DNA of 64,000 nucleotides, taken from NCBI GenBank assembly GCA_002480565.1, contig DLCK01000059.1:23622-87621 (forward strand). Reading direction: 5' to 3'. Both the position numbers and the translations under genes were made by a program. Positions 46,213 through 55,005 of this stretch are shown here, piece after piece. Position 1 is the stretch's first letter, and each line of letters starts with the position of its first letter. Source of the stretch: Phycisphaerales bacterium UBA7800. Its GTDB lineage: Bacteria > Planctomycetota > Phycisphaerae > Phycisphaerales > Phycisphaeraceae. The notes under the pieces are model-generated. The model ran no database searches and was not told the DNA's origin. It saw only the letters and a list, made by a program, of their open reading frames with translations.

Positions 46213-46740
46213 TTACTGAGCCATGAATCGATCTTTAAGTTGCAGGGATTCCTTGAGAATGTCCTGCGGCGGTGGTGGTCCGGCGGACCCCGTTGCCATG
46301 ATAACCAGCAAACGCTTTTTCGCCGATGGCAACTTGAGCGTTTGCCAGATATTGCGATGCTTGGGGGCGGTGATCAGGATTCCAAGGTCATATTCCTGGA
46401 AACTGCCGGCGCCCATGGCATCCACTGGCATCACAAAATCACCATTCTCGTCGCTGACCACTTTGCCAAGTCGTTGGGGCGAAATGGATGACGGATCAAG
46501 TGTCAGTTCAATACTGGCACCTTCCAAGGGTTCTGCACTTAAACGCTTGTCATTTGCATTAACCACAAGGACTTGGGGCGTTTTACCTTCCACGATGCGA
46601 CCTTGGAGTTGATACGGACTACAGCCTGTCATCACAAGGCTCAGTAAGACCACGCATGCCACCACAACGGATACAGCACGGCGGCTTGATGCCCAACCGA
46701 TGTGATCCTGCTGCAATTGGCCTGTGTGATTTGCGTCCAT
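46213..46740 (-). CDS. Predicted lipoprotein with carboxypeptidase-regulatory-like fold
   Basis: The product has 175 residues. A basic N-terminus of about 20 residues precedes a hydrophobic helix ending in lipobox VMTGC (lipidated Cys about residue 40). The mature part (QGRIVEG...GASIELTLD...DENGDFVMP) has the look of a transthyretin-like or CarboxypepD_reg beta domain. Its ATG shares one base with the scpB stop (TAATG). It probably anchors or senses in the envelope together with the DUF58/TgpA pair. Confidence 0.7.
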   Translation of the reverse strand: MDANHTGQLQQDHIGWASSRRAVSVVVACVVLLSLVMTGCSPYQLQGRIVEGKTPQVLVVNANDKRLSAEPLEGASIELTLDPSSISPQRLGKVVSDENGDFVMPVDAMGAGSFQEYDLGILITAPKHRNIWQTLKLPSAKKRLLVIMATGSAGPPPPQDILKESLQLKDRFMAQ

Positions 46741-47639
46741 TATCCCTCTTTGACGGCCTGATCCGTATCGTCGTCCTGTTGCTGAACTTGTTCCTGCTGC
46801 GGTTGATCAGATTCGGTCACTTTATCTTCGTTTGACTCAACTTGAGCTTCGTCTTCGACCTGCGTGACGGTATCGGCTTTGTCCTCGGTCTGCTCAGACG
46901 GGGCCTGCCCATCGTCAGCCAACTCGTCCTTGGCAGGGATCAACGCACGCGGTTTGGGCGGGCGAAGTTCACCGGCATTGGGCAGGTCTTTGAGCGATGC
47001 CAAGCCGAACACTTCCAGGAATTGTTTGGTCGTGCCATAGAGCATCGGACGGCCGATTTCCTCAGCACGTCCGACAATCTTGACAAGATGTTTTTCCATC
47101 AAGCTTCGCGCGGTTTCACCACTGGAGACACCACGAATCGCTTCGATCTCAGCACGGAGAATCGGTTGCTTATAGGCGATGATGGCCAAGGTTTCCATGG
47201 CAGCAGCGGTGAGTTTGTTGCTTTGACGGGATTTGTGCAGGTTGGCTAATACCTGTGCATATTTGGGCAACGTCACAATCTGATACCCGCCAGCCAACTG
47301 CTCAATACGGAAGCTTCGCCCTGAATCGTTGTAGATTGCGTTGAGTTCGTCAATCGCTTCACGGATAGGCTTGGTTGCCACGCCCCCGAGAATTTCGCTG
47401 AGCTTCGCTGCACTGATCGCACGGTCGGTGGTCATTAGCGCGGCTTCAAGGCGCAACGGCAAGTCCTCAGGAACCGGCACCTCTTTGTGGGGCTTGGCCG
47501 GTTTCTCAGTTGCGTCAGCCGCGTCTGGTTGAGATTGTGTCGCCTCATTGGGGGAATCCTGATTCTCTTCTGTGACACCTTGGGCATCATCAGATACAGA
47601 TTCAGCAGCTTCCGTGGAGGGCGGAGTTTGTTCTGTCAT
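46740..47639 (-). CDS. scpB: Segregation and condensation protein B
   Basis: ScpB is the winged-helix subunit of the SMC-ScpAB condensin complex. In the 299 residues the core spans about 55-225: LRLEAALMTTDRAISAAKL, IYNDSGRSFRIEQLAGGYQIVT, LTAAAMETLAIIAYKQPILRAEIEAIRG and GRPMLYGTTKQFLEVFGL. Acidic Glu/Gln/Asp-rich tails lie on both ends, longer than usual. Start ATG 47639 removes 29 residues that overlap the preceding methyltransferase gene. scpA is not in the window. Confidence 0.92.
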   Translation of the reverse strand: MTEQTPPSTEAAESVSDDAQGVTEENQDSPNEATQSQPDAADATEKPAKPHKEVPVPEDLPLRLEAALMTTDRAISAAKLSEILGGVATKPIREAIDELNAIYNDSGRSFRIEQLAGGYQIVTLPKYAQVLANLHKSRQSNKLTAAAMETLAIIAYKQPILRAEIEAIRGVSSGETARSLMEKHLVKIVGRAEEIGRPMLYGTTKQFLEVFGLASLKDLPNAGELRPPKPRALIPAKDELADDGQAPSEQTEDKADTVTQVEDEAQVESNEDKVTESDQPQQEQVQQQDDDTDQAVKEG

Positions 47640-47689
47640 GGCAATATTGTAGATCAAACAGGCTTTATTTGCCCATATTTTAGCATCAA

Positions 47690-48406
47690 TTATGGCATCT
47701 GGACGCGGAATACGCATAGCGTCCACAAGTGACGCGAACGCTTGGCTTCAAAACTCACCAGACCCTCTTCACAGAGTTTGGTCAGCGGCTCGATAATATC
47801 AGTCAGTTCCTTGGAAAACGGGATACGAAACGCACCGATTTCTTCGATTTTCTGACCCATGTACTCATTGGCAGCATCAAGGATACGCTGGACATTCGAC
47901 AGGCTGGAAGTCGCAAAGTACAGAACGCCACCGGGATTAAGGTGGTTTTTGACATTCTGGAACATCCGAATCACGACGTTGGCACCATCTTCACCACCCG
48001 TGGGAACCGCAGAGGGATACCAACCCGCAGCACGACCGGGAAGCTCAGCAATCCCAGACACATCATTGACGATGATGTCAAACTTCTGATCTTCAATCGG
48101 GCTAAACAGGTCACCACAGTGAACTGAAACTTTATCACCAAGACCGTGACGTTCGACATTGCTTTTGGCAATTTCAGTCGCCAGGGGAACCACATCCACT
48201 GCGGTTACTTTTGAAGCGCCATGCTTGGCCATGTAGATAGCGATCGGCCCACATCCACATCCCAGATCCAGTACCTGCTTGCCCTCGATATTTTCAAGGG
48301 TCTGAGCAATGCGGCTGGTCGTCAGATTGGGGCAGAAAACTTCACTGCTGGTTTGCAGTTCCAGTTCCAGATCACCAATCTGAAAAGTTTGAACTTGATC
48401 CGACAT
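47690..48406 (-). CDS. Class I SAM-dependent methyltransferase, small-domain type
   Basis: The 238-residue protein has motif I VLDLGCGCGPIAIYMA, an acidic residue ending the second strand (VTAVDVV) and motif IV as NDVSG. The last takes the place of the NPPY seen in RsmC, PrmC and HemK relatives, so it is probably not an adenine or glutamine methyltransferase of the standard type. Start ATG 48406 has GGAG nine bases upstream; the frame is open to 48463. It is upstream of scpB by 50 bp. The substrate is unknown. Confidence 0.75.
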   Translation of the reverse strand: MSDQVQTFQIGDLELELQTSSEVFCPNLTTSRIAQTLENIEGKQVLDLGCGCGPIAIYMAKHGASKVTAVDVVPLATEIAKSNVERHGLGDKVSVHCGDLFSPIEDQKFDIIVNDVSGIAELPGRAAGWYPSAVPTGGEDGANVVIRMFQNVKNHLNPGGVLYFATSSLSNVQRILDAANEYMGQKIEEIGAFRIPFSKELTDIIEPLTKLCEEGLVSFEAKRSRHLWTLCVFRVQMP

Positions 48407-48509
48407 ATAAATTACTCCAAAGTCTGATGTACAGGGACTAGATGGTACCCGCAATTGACCCATAGGCCAACTCGGTTAGGACATCCAACACTGATTTTAA
48501 TACGTGATC

Positions 48510-49835
48510 TTAGCGTAGTGGTTCAAGTGATACCGCAAGCGGAGAGATGACGACTGTCTGGCTGGACTGATTGTCATCTTCATCGGACACAAACACACTG
48601 CTGTAAGCGATTTTTCCGTCCGGCAAAGTGGCTGACAAATCATAAAGTCCGCAAAAGACACGAGTGATAAGACTGCCCGAGGAATTGGTTTTAAGCTCAC
48701 CACGTGAAATCCAGGTTTGAGCAAACAGGTCATCGACCACCAAACCCATTGCTGTGAGCTTGCCGGTTGGGTCGAGTAATGGATGTGACACCACGGTGTC
48801 CAAATCACTGGCAGTGGGCATCCCAAAGTAAATCGCGGTGACACTTTGATGGGAGTACAACAGGATCAACGCATTGCGAACCGCATTACTGTCACAAGCT
48901 GCTGCAAACGTCAGATTCGACACCACGATGGGGACATTGAGCTTTGCTAACCAATCCAGCCCGCTTTGCAGACGTTGGGGTTGGACATCCGCAGGGATAT
49001 GCAGACTCACCGACCATTGCTTGATGGGCACAAATCCCTTTTTGAACTGACTCATCCGGGCGACCGCCTGCTGGACACGTTGCGGATCAAGCACATTGTC
49101 CATCTGCACTGCCATGGGGACTTTGGGGGCAAGAGCCGTGGCCTGCTCATACATCCGGCGAACCATCACCAAGCTCAACTGATCCTCAATCAATTGGTGG
49201 CCCAGTGTATGGCTGTAAATGTCAAAAGCGATCACACGGTTGGAAAACTGATTGAGTATCTGGCGTTGATGCAGCTCGACCGATGCCATCAAATCACGAC
49301 GCCCAAGCAGGGCAGCCCAGTCGGCTTGATGGCTGGTATTGGCAGAAAACAGGCTCCCATACCGCACGGTCAGTCCCATGTCGTTGACCCAACTCAGCCA
49401 ATATTTAAGCCGTCCCCAATCACCAAGACCCATCTCCGGTTCAAGTTGATCCCATCGTCCGATCTCGCCAAGGTTCACACTGTTAAACACTCTCAGCAGT
49501 GGGGCGGACAAATTCTGTTGGCCGATGATGTCATTGGGCAGTTGCCCCAACCCCACCGCAAAACCCAGGGGCATGGCATGCCGCCGCTGCGTGATTTTGA
49601 CTGACACATTCCCAATAGGCTTTTGAGCCTGATCCAAGACCAGTACCCGCAGGTTCTTGCGTCGCATCTGATCAATCCGACCATGTGCTTCACGCTCCCA
49701 TGTCGGCATTTCCTGGGCATCACTCTGATCACAGACAACTAACAAGCATAGCAACAGCAAGACAATAGCTGCGTTGGGATACAACGCTGATGCTTTGGTA
49801 TAACGTCGAAATATGCTCAAAAACCAGCTTTTCAA
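48510..49835 (-). CDS. GH10-fold protein lacking catalytic glutamates (pseudoenzyme)
   Basis: The 441-residue protein has an N-terminal hydrophobic segment (22-35, signal peptide or anchor), a small beta domain at about 60-95, then a GH10-like barrel at about 105-372. FNSVNLGEIGRWDQLEPEMG (117-136) aligns with the GH10 block FNxxVxENxMKWxxxEPxxG, and the QADW segment with the QxPxW site. Where xylanases have WDVVNE this protein has FDIYSH (204-209). Where the nucleophile motif ITELD is expected, it has IVVSNLTF (303-310). Both catalytic Glu are therefore missing. A C-terminal beta domain (about 378-441) is as in planctomycete GH10 proteins. The start overlaps radA by 4 bp. A binding or structural role is more likely than hydrolysis. 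Confidence 0.7.
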   Translation of the reverse strand: MKSWFLSIFRRYTKASALYPNAAIVLLLLCLLVVCDQSDAQEMPTWEREAHGRIDQMRRKNLRVLVLDQAQKPIGNVSVKITQRRHAMPLGFAVGLGQLPNDIIGQQNLSAPLLRVFNSVNLGEIGRWDQLEPEMGLGDWGRLKYWLSWVNDMGLTVRYGSLFSANTSHQADWAALLGRRDLMASVELHQRQILNQFSNRVIAFDIYSHTLGHQLIEDQLSLVMVRRMYEQATALAPKVPMAVQMDNVLDPQRVQQAVARMSQFKKGFVPIKQWSVSLHIPADVQPQRLQSGLDWLAKLNVPIVVSNLTFAAACDSNAVRNALILLYSHQSVTAIYFGMPTASDLDTVVSHPLLDPTGKLTAMGLVVDDLFAQTWISRGELKTNSSGSLITRVFCGLYDLSATLPDGKIAYSSVFVSDEDDNQSSQTVVISPLAVSLEPLR

Positions 49836-51247
49836 TTCAAAAATTCCAGTGCAGCTTCAATGCGCTCTACTGCGACATATCGACCGGACCGGGCAGATTT
49901 CTTTGCTGCTTTTGGACCAATGATGTGGGAAAAGCCAAGTTTCTCCGCTTCGCTGAGTCGTTGTTCGATGTGTTGGACGTGTCGAATCTCGCCCCCAAGC
50001 CCCACTTCGCCGATCATGCAGACGTTCCCATCGGAGATGCCCACCTGTCGATTGGTAAAGGCTCCGGCAATGGACATGGCGATCGCAAGATCCGCAGCAG
50101 GTTCAGCGACTTTCAATCCGCCAACCACGCTGGTGAAAATATCCTGGTCGGCTAATCGCAATCCGCCACGCTTTTCCAGCACCGCAATGAGCATCGCTAA
50201 ACGACTCGAATCCAGCCCGCTGGACTTGCGTTTGGCGGACCCCAAAAAGCCGGTTGCCGTCAATGCCTGAAACTCCACCATCAGACACCTTGAACCTTGC
50301 AGCACCGGGCAAACCACACTACCCGCTTGAGGCTTGTACTCCGCAGCAAGCAATCCCGCGCCGTCCGCAACCTCCACCAAGCCCTCTTCGCACATTTCAA
50401 AGAGTCCGACTTCCAACGTTGTGCCAAAGCGGTTTTTGATCCCGCGGATAATCCGATGCGAGTGATACCGGTCGCCTTCAAAATACAACACGGTGTCTAC
50501 CATATGCTCAAGTAGTCGCGGCCCAGCAAGCTTGCCTTCCTTGGTCACATGGCCCACGAGAATCACACAACATCCCTGAGCCTTGGCAAGATAAACCAAC
50601 TCCAGACAGCAGGTGCGAAGCTGCGTAATCGACCCCGGCGCTGCTGCCAGGTCGGATTTATAAATCATCTGCACCGAGTCGATGATGACCACCGCCGGCT
50701 GAGTCTTGCGAATTTGCTCAGCAATCCTTGCCAGGTTCGTGTCCGCCAGAATCAGCAGGTGGTCTGCTTTTTTACTGTCCACGCCCAGACGTTCAGCCCG
50801 CAATCGAAGCTGTTGGGAAGACTCTTCACTGGTGACATAGAGGACGGTCTGCTTGGCACGGTTGAGCTTGTCAGCAGCTTGAAGCAGTAACGTGGACTTA
50901 CCAATACCCGGGTCGCCACCAAGGAGAATCGCACAGCCGGGAACCAGTCCGCCGGGCAGCGCCTTGCCATCGTGATCCCGACCACCGAGCACACGATCCA
51001 GTTCACCTATACCCGTTGGGATTCGCATCATCGGCGGCTTGTTCGCATCGTCCTTGACGATCTGCGATAGCGGTTGGGCGGATGTCGTCATCGGCGATTG
51101 ACTTTGAGCCGTCCCGCGATGCGCGTCAGTGCTATGCACCATTTCTTCAAGCGTGTTCCATGATCCGCAGTCCGGGCATTTACCTTGCCACTTGGGATGC
51201 ATCGAACCACAGGAACTACAGACAAATTGTTTGGATACTTTGGCCAT
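49832..51247 (-). CDS. radA: DNA repair protein RadA
   Basis: RadA (Sms) is a RecA-like hexameric helicase that helps branch migration in recombination. The 471 residues show the N-terminal zinc finger C-x2-C...C-x2-C (VCSSCGSMHPKWQGKCPDC), Walker A GGDPGIGKST, the RadA-specific KNRFG motif and a C-terminal Lon-like domain starting near PVLQG...FQALTATG. Length and motifs are standard. It overlaps the GH10-like gene by 4 bp, an unusual partner. Confidence 0.96.
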   Translation of the reverse strand: MAKVSKQFVCSSCGSMHPKWQGKCPDCGSWNTLEEMVHSTDAHRGTAQSQSPMTTSAQPLSQIVKDDANKPPMMRIPTGIGELDRVLGGRDHDGKALPGGLVPGCAILLGGDPGIGKSTLLLQAADKLNRAKQTVLYVTSEESSQQLRLRAERLGVDSKKADHLLILADTNLARIAEQIRKTQPAVVIIDSVQMIYKSDLAAAPGSITQLRTCCLELVYLAKAQGCCVILVGHVTKEGKLAGPRLLEHMVDTVLYFEGDRYHSHRIIRGIKNRFGTTLEVGLFEMCEEGLVEVADGAGLLAAEYKPQAGSVVCPVLQGSRCLMVEFQALTATGFLGSAKRKSSGLDSSRLAMLIAVLEKRGGLRLADQDIFTSVVGGLKVAEPAADLAIAMSIAGAFTNRQVGISDGNVCMIGEVGLGGEIRHVQHIEQRLSEAEKLGFSHIIGPKAAKKSARSGRYVAVERIEAALEFLN

Positions 51248-51390
51248 GTGTCTCGTCGTTTACTCGATTGAAATTTGTTGGCCAGTTGTACCACAGATAC
51301 CCATCGATGACCACGGCAGGATCGTGTCAAGGCAGCTTCGTCATGTTAATACGCGCAGGTTAGGACGTGTCATGCGTTGGCTAAGTCGGA

Positions 51391-52953
51391 TCATTTCAAC
51401 AGCCAGTTATCCGTTCGGAATGGAGCGACAGGCAATCCATTTTTACCAAACAGATTGGCATCTTTGGGATTGTTGTCCCATGCGTAACGGATCGAAACAG
51501 GCTTGTTTATTTGCGTGTGCTTGATGCGGACGGTGCTGCCATCAATGTCGGCAGTTACAGGGACAAATTGCTGATCACTACCTGCAATCTCAAAACCACC
51601 CACGGGTTTGTTGTCCGTGGTCATCAAGCCATGATCTGCATGTTTAAAGTGGATGACGGTTTGATCGTTTTGTGTGGACAGGTGATCGTACAACGGGCTG
51701 TAGGGTTGGAGATTCGTTTTGCCATAGGTTTGTTTGAGTGCGATGTTGGCAAGACGTTGGCCGACAGGTTTCTTGTTGCCATAGTGAATCCATCGCGGGT
51801 CAGCGACGTCCAGTGTCACCACCATCGCCGTGTTGGGTAAATCCAACGCACTAGCCTGGGCTTCACGCAGATTTGCCAGCAGGTCGGTGTCGCTTTGTTT
51901 TTTGGTTTTCAATGGTGAATGCTGCACAAAGTAAAATGGCAAGTCAGGTTTGCCCCAAGACTGACGCCAACTGTGAATCAGACGATGAAACATGCTTTGA
52001 TAAGCAACGGTATTGTGACGGTTGGCATAGCCTTGATACCAGAGAATCCCACGCATGCAATAGGGGATGATTGGCCAGATCATGGTGTTGTAACGCGTCG
52101 ATGGATACCAGCTCTGTAAGTTTGGTGGTGTAGGCGTTTGGGGTTTGGGGGGCGTTTTTTTGCCTTGTTTTTCAGACGCTTTGGCTTTGACTTGCCATTG
52201 AGCGAGTGCTTTTTCGTAACGCTTTTGGGCGTATTGAGGCTTGTATTGTCGGACTTTGGTTGCCCATTTGTCCAGAATCGGTTTTGCTTCGGGGACAGCT
52301 TTTACATCTGCGTCGGACATCCAGACTTCGATGGGCGTGCCACCGACACTGCTTTGGATTAAGCCGACTGGAACGTCCAACTCATCAAGCAGGACTTTGC
52401 CAAAGTGATATCCCACAGCGGAGAAGCCTCCCCATCCATCCTGGAGGATTGTTTTTTCACTGCATAGTTTCCATTGAGCTTTGACATCGTCCTGAGGTGT
52501 GTTGGAAAGTGTGTTGGGGATCAGCAGCAGTCGCATCCGTGGATGGTTCATTTCCTTGAGCTGTTTCCAATTTTTACCCAGCGTAAATCGGATGCCTTGC
52601 TCCATGTTGGATTGACCGGAACAAAGCCACACTTCGCCGATGAGAATGTCGGAGATGTTCAAGGTATTCTGAGCTTTGACTGTCATTTCGAACGGACCGC
52701 CAGCTTTCATGGCAGTAAACGTGACGCGCCATTTACCGTCCCGATTCGCGGTGGTCGTTTGGGTTTGTTTATTGAGCGTAACCGTCACCGATTCGCTGGG
52801 ATCAGCAAAGCCCCATACCGCTATGGGTTGGTCACGTTGGAGAACCATGTGGTCAGAAAATACAGCAGGCATCCGCACTTCTGCATATCCAGTTGAAACC
52901 ATCAGTCCCAGAATCGACAACATAAAACCAGTGAACCAATGACAGTGAGTCAT
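51391..52953 (-). CDS. Secreted sialate O-acetylesterase-family protein
   Basis: The 520-residue protein has a signal peptide ending STGYA. The N-terminal beta domain (VFSDHMVLQRDQPIAVWG) is followed by an SGNH esterase domain with the nucleophile in CSGQSNM (S115). SSVGGTPIEVW and the late His region DPRWIHYGNKKPVGQRLA also match the family. The block normally WYQGESN reads WYQGYAN (309-311 YAN), so a conserved Glu is lost. A basic Lys/Pro/Gln-rich insert lies at about 255-280. Family members deacetylate sialic acids or plant/algal polysaccharides. It is the CAZyme of the second lacI-pseudopilin cassette, 82 bp after the pseudopilin. Confidence 0.85.
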   Translation of the reverse strand: MTHCHWFTGFMLSILGLMVSTGYAEVRMPAVFSDHMVLQRDQPIAVWGFADPSESVTVTLNKQTQTTTANRDGKWRVTFTAMKAGGPFEMTVKAQNTLNISDILIGEVWLCSGQSNMEQGIRFTLGKNWKQLKEMNHPRMRLLLIPNTLSNTPQDDVKAQWKLCSEKTILQDGWGGFSAVGYHFGKVLLDELDVPVGLIQSSVGGTPIEVWMSDADVKAVPEAKPILDKWATKVRQYKPQYAQKRYEKALAQWQVKAKASEKQGKKTPPKPQTPTPPNLQSWYPSTRYNTMIWPIIPYCMRGILWYQGYANRHNTVAYQSMFHRLIHSWRQSWGKPDLPFYFVQHSPLKTKKQSDTDLLANLREAQASALDLPNTAMVVTLDVADPRWIHYGNKKPVGQRLANIALKQTYGKTNLQPYSPLYDHLSTQNDQTVIHFKHADHGLMTTDNKPVGGFEIAGSDQQFVPVTADIDGSTVRIKHTQINKPVSIRYAWDNNPKDANLFGKNGLPVAPFRTDNWLLK

Positions 52954-53035
52954 AGCAGGAAAACTTTCTCAATACTTCAGGAATAGGGTTGTTACAGCTT
53001 GGCGATGCAAGTGGTTTGAACCTGTCTGTTCCGAT

Positions 53036-53695
53036 TCACCACCAAATCCAGAGATTGGTATTGGCTGTATGGGTGGTCAAATCATAATTGGTTGCTGAGG
53101 CATGCCCGTCAACAAAGAACACGTTTGCAGAGGCATTGCCCAGGTGACGAAACAAAACGGGTCTTGCCCAACTGGTCGTGCTCCAACTGTTGCTGTAGCG
53201 GTAGCCGTCGCTGGTGAATGTGTAGTCCAGATCGGCCACGCTACGATCTGCGCCGATAATGATCTGTGAAGGTTTGAGTACGACGGTGCGTTTGTATTTC
53301 CAACGCGAGTTACGCATGGAAAAGTTCAAGCCATAGGAGTTCTTGTTGCCGGTAAATTGGGATTTGTCCGCAGCAGGGCAGTTCATCACGCCATTGGGGT
53401 CGTTATGCTTGGCACCTGCAACGTAATCGCGGATGGTGAAAATCCAACGGGTGTCCCCCGTGGCATTGTAAACCTGCGTGAACGAGTCGCTGTTGTCATT
53501 GGCATAAGCGTGTTGGGCGACTGCTAATTGTTTAAGGTGCGATGCGCATTTGATGCTAAATGCACTGTCCCGTGCACGCGCCAAGGCTGGCAGCAAAATC
53601 GCAATGAGCAGGGCAATGATGGAGATCACTACCAGCAACTCTATGAGTGTAAAACCAGAATGATTGGCATGTTGTTGTATTGATCGTGAGTTCAT
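53036..53695 (-). CDS. Type II pseudopilin-like protein with H-x11-DG motif (locus 2)
   Basis: The product has 219 residues. A basic leader precedes HSG-FTLIELLVVISIIALLIAILLPALARAR, the prepilin peptidase site and N-terminal helix, nearly identical to the locus 1 paralogue. The rest is different in sequence. RHLGNASANVFFVDG holds the C-terminal His...Asp-Gly arrangement with 11 residues between. The protein ends in tryptophans (NLWIWW). It begins 24 bp after the lacI stop, so it is almost surely cotranscribed with the regulator. The function is not established, but the same genomic position as locus 1 suggests a shared role in surface sugar use. Confidence 0.88.
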   Translation of the reverse strand: MNSRSIQQHANHSGFTLIELLVVISIIALLIAILLPALARARDSAFSIKCASHLKQLAVAQHAYANDNSDSFTQVYNATGDTRWIFTIRDYVAGAKHNDPNGVMNCPAADKSQFTGNKNSYGLNFSMRNSRWKYKRTVVLKPSQIIIGADRSVADLDYTFTSDGYRYSNSWSTTSWARPVLFRHLGNASANVFFVDGHASATNYDLTTHTANTNLWIWW

Positions 53696-53719
53696 GTGTG
53701 TCCAACCTTTTGCTGCGAA

Positions 53720-54754
53720 TCAAGATTTATTTGACTGTGTTTTGACATGTGGACCCCATGCTGTTTCACCTGCATGCCACTGGCCTTGGATACAGACTGA
53801 ATCAGGCAGCTTGCGGTGATTGTCTACTGCTTCAAGGAACATCTTGGCTGCAAGTTCGCCGATCTTGGATCGGTCTGTAACCACAGCACTCAGGCCAGGC
53901 CACGTGATGTCACATTCATGTGATTTTTCCAATGCAACTAATCCAAAGTCGTAACCGGGGCGCATGTTGATGTGTCGCATGGTATGTGTCAGACTCAAAG
54001 CAAATTGATGCCTCGTGGTGATGACTGCGACGTCCGGGGCGAGTTTGTTTTTGAGCTTCAATGGATCATGACCAAGCCAGGGCTTACTACAGGCGATGTC
54101 TTCATAGGCAAGATCGAACTGGCGGACCGCTTTCTGAAACCCGGCATAACGCTGGTCATGTGAGTAATGTGATGTATGCTCAGCATAGTCTAGCCAGATG
54201 AGTTTGCGATACCCAAGCGATGCCAATTGACTCACAGCAAGGTAGCTGTTGAATTGCTCGTCGCGCTGGATACAACCGGTGGGGCGATTGATGTCGGTAT
54301 CCACCCACAAGCACAAGTCTGTAGATTTTTCAATACGTTCGTAAATCTCACGATTTGCTGCACCGTAGACCACCACACCATCGAGTAACTGTTCACGGAA
54401 AATCCGCGACTCACTGCCTGGCTCGTTGAATTGTTTAACCGGGATCACCGAGCAGACATAACCCCGCTCACATAGAAACGAATTAAAACCCATCATCGTT
54501 TCATAACTGTCCACACTGCTAAACCAGGCGTCAGGTTTGATAGGCATGATCAGGCCCACATGATGGGTCTTCTTCGTCACCATCGAACGGGCTGCAGCGT
54601 TGGGGCGATACCCCAGCTCTTTGGCTGCTTCAAAGACACGATCACGTGTGTCCTGCTTGTATGGCTTGTCAGGGAGGTTGTTGAGAATATGGCTTACCGA
54701 CTGTACGGATACACCTGCGGTTGCAGCAACTTGCTTGAGTGTGATACGAGCCAT
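53720..54754 (-). CDS. LacI-family transcriptional regulator (locus 2)
   Basis: The 344-residue protein has an N-terminal helix-turn-helix (TLKQVAATAGVSVQSVSHIL), a hinge GYRPNAAARSMVTKK and a sugar-binding-protein-like effector domain. It is only distantly similar to the locus 1 LacI, as are the operators. A good promoter and two operators lie directly upstream, so autorepression is likely. The operon continues into the pseudopilin and probably the esterase gene. Confidence 0.9.
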   Translation of the reverse strand: MARITLKQVAATAGVSVQSVSHILNNLPDKPYKQDTRDRVFEAAKELGYRPNAAARSMVTKKTHHVGLIMPIKPDAWFSSVDSYETMMGFNSFLCERGYVCSVIPVKQFNEPGSESRIFREQLLDGVVVYGAANREIYERIEKSTDLCLWVDTDINRPTGCIQRDEQFNSYLAVSQLASLGYRKLIWLDYAEHTSHYSHDQRYAGFQKAVRQFDLAYEDIACSKPWLGHDPLKLKNKLAPDVAVITTRHQFALSLTHTMRHINMRPGYDFGLVALEKSHECDITWPGLSAVVTDRSKIGELAAKMFLEAVDNHRKLPDSVCIQGQWHAGETAWGPHVKTQSNKS

Positions 54755-54800
54755 GTCAAAAACCTGCTACTTAAATTGAGAATGCCCGATTGATCATTAA

Positions 54801-54836
54801 TCATATCGCTATGACACATAATCATAACGTTATGAT
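54801..54836 (-). promoter_or_regulatory. Tandem LacI-type operators upstream of lacI-2
   Basis: ATCATAACGTTATGAT (54821-54836) is a perfect 16-bp palindrome with a central CG. TCATATCGCTATGA (54801-54814) is an imperfect copy. Their centres are exactly 21 bp apart. The upstream site begins two bases after the -10 element, over the presumed transcription start. Spacing and placement copy those at lacI-1, although the sequence is different. Confidence 0.75.
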
Positions 54837-54838
54837 AA

Positions 54839-54866
54839 ATTCTAGCAGTCAGGTAACCCAAGTCAA
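54839..54866 (-). promoter_or_regulatory. Sigma-70 type promoter of lacI-2
   Basis: On the minus strand TTGACT (54866-54861) and TAGAAT (54844-54839) are separated by 16 bp, matching consensus at 5/6 in both elements. The predicted leader to the lacI start is about 75 nt. Confidence 0.65.
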
Positions 54867-55005
54867 TTAATTACAGTAAAAGACTTGCCAAGGGGAATGG
54901 ATTTGTTTTGTAAGTAATTTAATTGAAGGTGGATAAAATGTTTGTTGTGGTCAGGTTCGACTCTTGAATTTACTGGATGGCTCAAATAAGTCAGACAACA
55001 ACTGC

